Assembly: GCA_021811205.1 (NCBI GenBank)
Contig: JAJZPK010000120.1
Location: 1-7,727, forward strand
Reading direction: 5' to 3'
DNA: 7,727 nucleotides
DNA from: Pseudomonadota bacterium
Lineage (GTDB): Bacteria > Pseudomonadota > Gammaproteobacteria > Burkholderiales > JABEVD01
Below, piece after piece: positions 6,465 to 7,727 of this stretch. Below the pieces are notes generated by a model. The model did not search any database. It had not been told where the DNA came from and worked only from the letters and a program-made list of their open reading frames with translations. Both the position numbers and the translations under genes were made by a program. Positions within the stretch are counted from its first letter, which is position 1, and each line of letters opens with the position of its first letter.

Positions 6465-6498
6465 CTGACCTGAGCCCGACGCAGGATTGATTGCCGGC

Positions 6499-6526
6499 TT
6501 GGCCATCCCGCATCGTCCGATACTAT
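6499..6526 (+). promoter_or_regulatory. Candidate promoter of the EamA transporter gene
   Basis: TTGGCC (6499-6504) and TACTAT (6521-6526) are spaced by 16 bases; each matches consensus at four of six positions. Transcription would start near 6533, leaving a leader of about 66 bases. It overlaps an 8-bp palindrome TCCCGGGA (6526-6533). Confidence 0.3.
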
Positions 6527-6598
6527 CCCGGGAATCGCCGTTCGGGAACGAGGCCGCGGCATGCGGGTCGGCCCCCCGGAGCAACAAGAGGAATGCGA

Positions 6599-7483
6599 AT
6601 GCCGTCGTCGTCCGGCAGCCGGCGCTGGCTCGGCTATGCGCTGATCACCACCGTCGCCTGGGGTCTCTGGGGTGCCTTGAGCGCCATCCCCGCGCAGCGG
6701 GGGTTCCCCGATACGCTGACATACGCCGTCTGGGCGGTCTGCATGCTGCTGCCTGCGGCGTTCGTCTTGCGCCGCGAAGGCGGGAATATCCCGTTCGATC
6801 CGCGATCCCTTGCACTGGGCCTGACAATCGGCCTCACCGGCGCGGGCGGGGTCATCATCCTCTTTCCGGCGCTTTCGATGGGACCGTCCTACCTCATCTT
6901 TCCGATCATTTCGCTCTCGCCGCTGGTCACGATCGCGCTGAGCGCGGCATTTCTCCGGGAGCGCACGGACAGGATCGGAGTGATCGGCATCGTGCTGGCG
7001 CTGGCCGCCCTGCCCCTTCTCAACGACTGGACGCCCGGTGGCGGCACGGTGCACTTCGGCCTCTGGTTCTTCCTCTCGCTGGTCATCCTGGTGTCGTGGG
7101 GCCTGCAGAACTACTTCATCAAGATCGCCCATGCCTCGATGAGCACCGGAGCCATCTTTTTCTACATGACGTTGGGCGGCTTGCTCCTCGTCCCCGTCGC
7201 ACTTGTTCGCACGCACTGGGGCGCACCCATCAACTGGGGGATAGGCGGTCCGCCGCTCTCGGCGGGGATTCAACTGCTCAATGCCGTGGGAGCGCTCGCA
7301 ATCGTCTACGCGCTGCGGGACGGCAAAGCGATGGTCGTCTCCGCGCTCACCAATGCAGCCTCGCCACTGATCACGTCCATGATCGCGATGGCGCTCGCCG
7401 GCCACATCCCCGGACCATTCAAGATCGCGGGCATCGCGCTCGCGGTGGTCGCCTCGGCGCTGCTCGCGATCGGAGAAGCATAA
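6599..7483 (+). CDS. EamA/DMT-family transporter
   Basis: The protein has 294 residues, the usual length for a ten-helix drug/metabolite transporter made of two EamA repeats. The first repeat covers about 10-141: ALITTVAWGLWGALSA near the start, and SLSPLVTIALSAAFLRERTD at 105-124 with the typical helix-4 end. The second covers about 152-292 and ends in ALTNAASPLITSMIAMALAG and a final hydrophobic helix. It acts in the inner membrane, probably exporting a small metabolite; the substrate cannot be inferred. The frame is open back to 6491. I chose the ATG at 6599 because AAGAGGA lies six bases upstream and the earlier residues are Arg-rich and unlike the family; an ATG at 6593 is too close to that site. 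It stands alone, in GC-rich DNA right of the A/T-richer stretch. Confidence 0.88.
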   Translation: MPSSSGSRRWLGYALITTVAWGLWGALSAIPAQRGFPDTLTYAVWAVCMLLPAAFVLRREGGNIPFDPRSLALGLTIGLTGAGGVIILFPALSMGPSYLIFPIISLSPLVTIALSAAFLRERTDRIGVIGIVLALAALPLLNDWTPGGGTVHFGLWFFLSLVILVSWGLQNYFIKIAHASMSTGAIFFYMTLGGLLLVPVALVRTHWGAPINWGIGGPPLSAGIQLLNAVGALAIVYALRDGKAMVVSALTNAASPLITSMIAMALAGHIPGPFKIAGIALAVVASALLAIGEA

Positions 7484-7579
7484 ACGAGGTTGCCGGAATT
7501 GGCTGGGGCCGGTTCGTCGCCCGCTTCCTTCAAGCAGGTCTGTAAAGCACGCAAACAGTGACCTACTTTGCCTCCGGCC

Positions 7580-7616
7580 GTCCCGATGGGACTTAACGTT
7601 CACTGCGTTCACGTTA
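7580..7616. repeat. Two small inverted repeats with a 7-bp direct repeat
   Basis: GTCCC-gat-GGGAC (7580-7592) is followed at once by TAACGT (7594-7599) pairing with ACGTTA (7611-7616). Within the second, CGTTCAC occurs twice in direct repeat (7597-7603 and 7606-7612). This lies about 100 bases after the transporter stop. No T-run follows either hairpin, so termination is not shown. Confidence 0.35.
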
Positions 7617-7724
7617 GTCTACGCCGCAACAAGGCGCAGGAGGGTCATGGCTTTTGATGCGCTCTGGCAACCGAGTCTTCGGATGCTTCCAGGCTGAGCG
7701 CCGTGTTGTCATTCTGACGTAGGT
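7617..7724 (+). other. Imperfect long hairpin enclosing a 16-codon ORF with ribosome binding site
   Basis: CAACAAGGCGC (7627-7637) pairs with GCGCCGTGTTG (7698-7708) at ten of eleven positions. An outer stem (7617-7623 with 7718-7724) adds seven pairs, two of them G-U. The loop holds a small hairpin, CCGA-GTCT-TCGG (7671-7682), flanked by CTGG and CCAG. AGGAGGG (7638-7644) precedes an ATG at 7647 that opens 16 codons (MAFDALWQPSLRMLPG). It may be an RNA leader, a mobile-element end, or chance; the window stops too early to tell. Confidence 0.25.
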
Positions 7725-7727
7725 CTG

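Larger units (their letters stand above)
6175..6598. other. Gene-free A/T-richer stretch with repeat-like motif and candidate promoter
   Basis: No convincing gene is seen on either strand. An open frame on the plus strand (6310 to a stop at 6466) has no good start and may be gene debris. It holds an imperfect inverted repeat, GATTCA (6384-6389) with TGAATC (6404-6409). It also holds a 23-base element with AAAAT and ATTTT ends (6442-6464) around GAGTCTGCCCCC. The A/T-richer composition ends at about 6480, before the transporter's upstream region. Confidence 0.5.

Noticed and set aside
6487..7545. Plus-strand frame of 352 codons
   Set aside because: It overlaps the transporter in another frame; the transporter frame has ten hydrophobic helices and family motifs.
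6359..7612. Minus-strand frame of 417 codons
   Set aside because: It lies opposite the EamA transporter, has a low-complexity Arg/Asp/Gly composition and no recognisable motif.
7591..7619. Integron attC site suggested by ACTTAAC and GTTAGTC
   Set aside because: The matching left-hand boxes are absent, GTTAGTC breaks the GTTRRRY consensus, and there is no integrase or cassette array in the window.

Overview
The window looks like chromosomal DNA from a GC-rich Betaproteobacterium. I infer this from family resemblance: a GreB with an acidic N-terminal extension, a DUF2288 protein, a small Cys-cluster protein and a 92-residue 'LSKEQRIL..' protein are all types I associate with that class. No rRNA, tRNA, CRISPR array or intact insertion sequence is visible.

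Left part (1-2070, minus strand): two c-di-GMP signalling genes lie in tandem. The left one runs off the window edge. It encodes a Rossmann-like N-terminal domain, a FixL-like PAS domain with a candidate haem-ligand histidine, and the start of a GGDEF domain. The second is a membrane-anchored diguanylate cyclase with an intact GGEEF active site and RxxD inhibitory site. A 30-bp nested inverted repeat sits between them.

Middle part (2071-5702): greB and a DUF2288 gene form a plus-strand pair, divergent from the GGDEF gene over interleaved promoters. A converging minus-strand pair follows: a Cys-cluster protein and a TlpA-like thioredoxin, joined by an ATGA overlap. Next come a small conserved protein of unknown role, a zinc-ribbon membrane protein with an HEAGH (M50-like) motif, and a TMEM175-type channel protein.

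Right part (5703-7727): a minus-strand PhnA-domain gene keeps its C-terminal core but has lost its beginning at about 5881. From there the DNA becomes visibly more A/T-rich and carries a 71-residue membrane protein and about 420 bases without a gene. This region looks like the edge of an insertion or recombination event. GC-rich DNA resumes with an EamA/DMT-family transporter. The last 240 bases hold no convincing gene, only several small inverted repeats and a 16-codon ORF with a good ribosome binding site.

I found no clearly new multi-gene system. The most interesting leads are the Rossmann-PAS(FixL-like)-GGDEF architecture, the coupled Cys-cluster/thioredoxin pair, the HEAGH zinc-ribbon protein next to the channel gene, and the truncated phnA junction.
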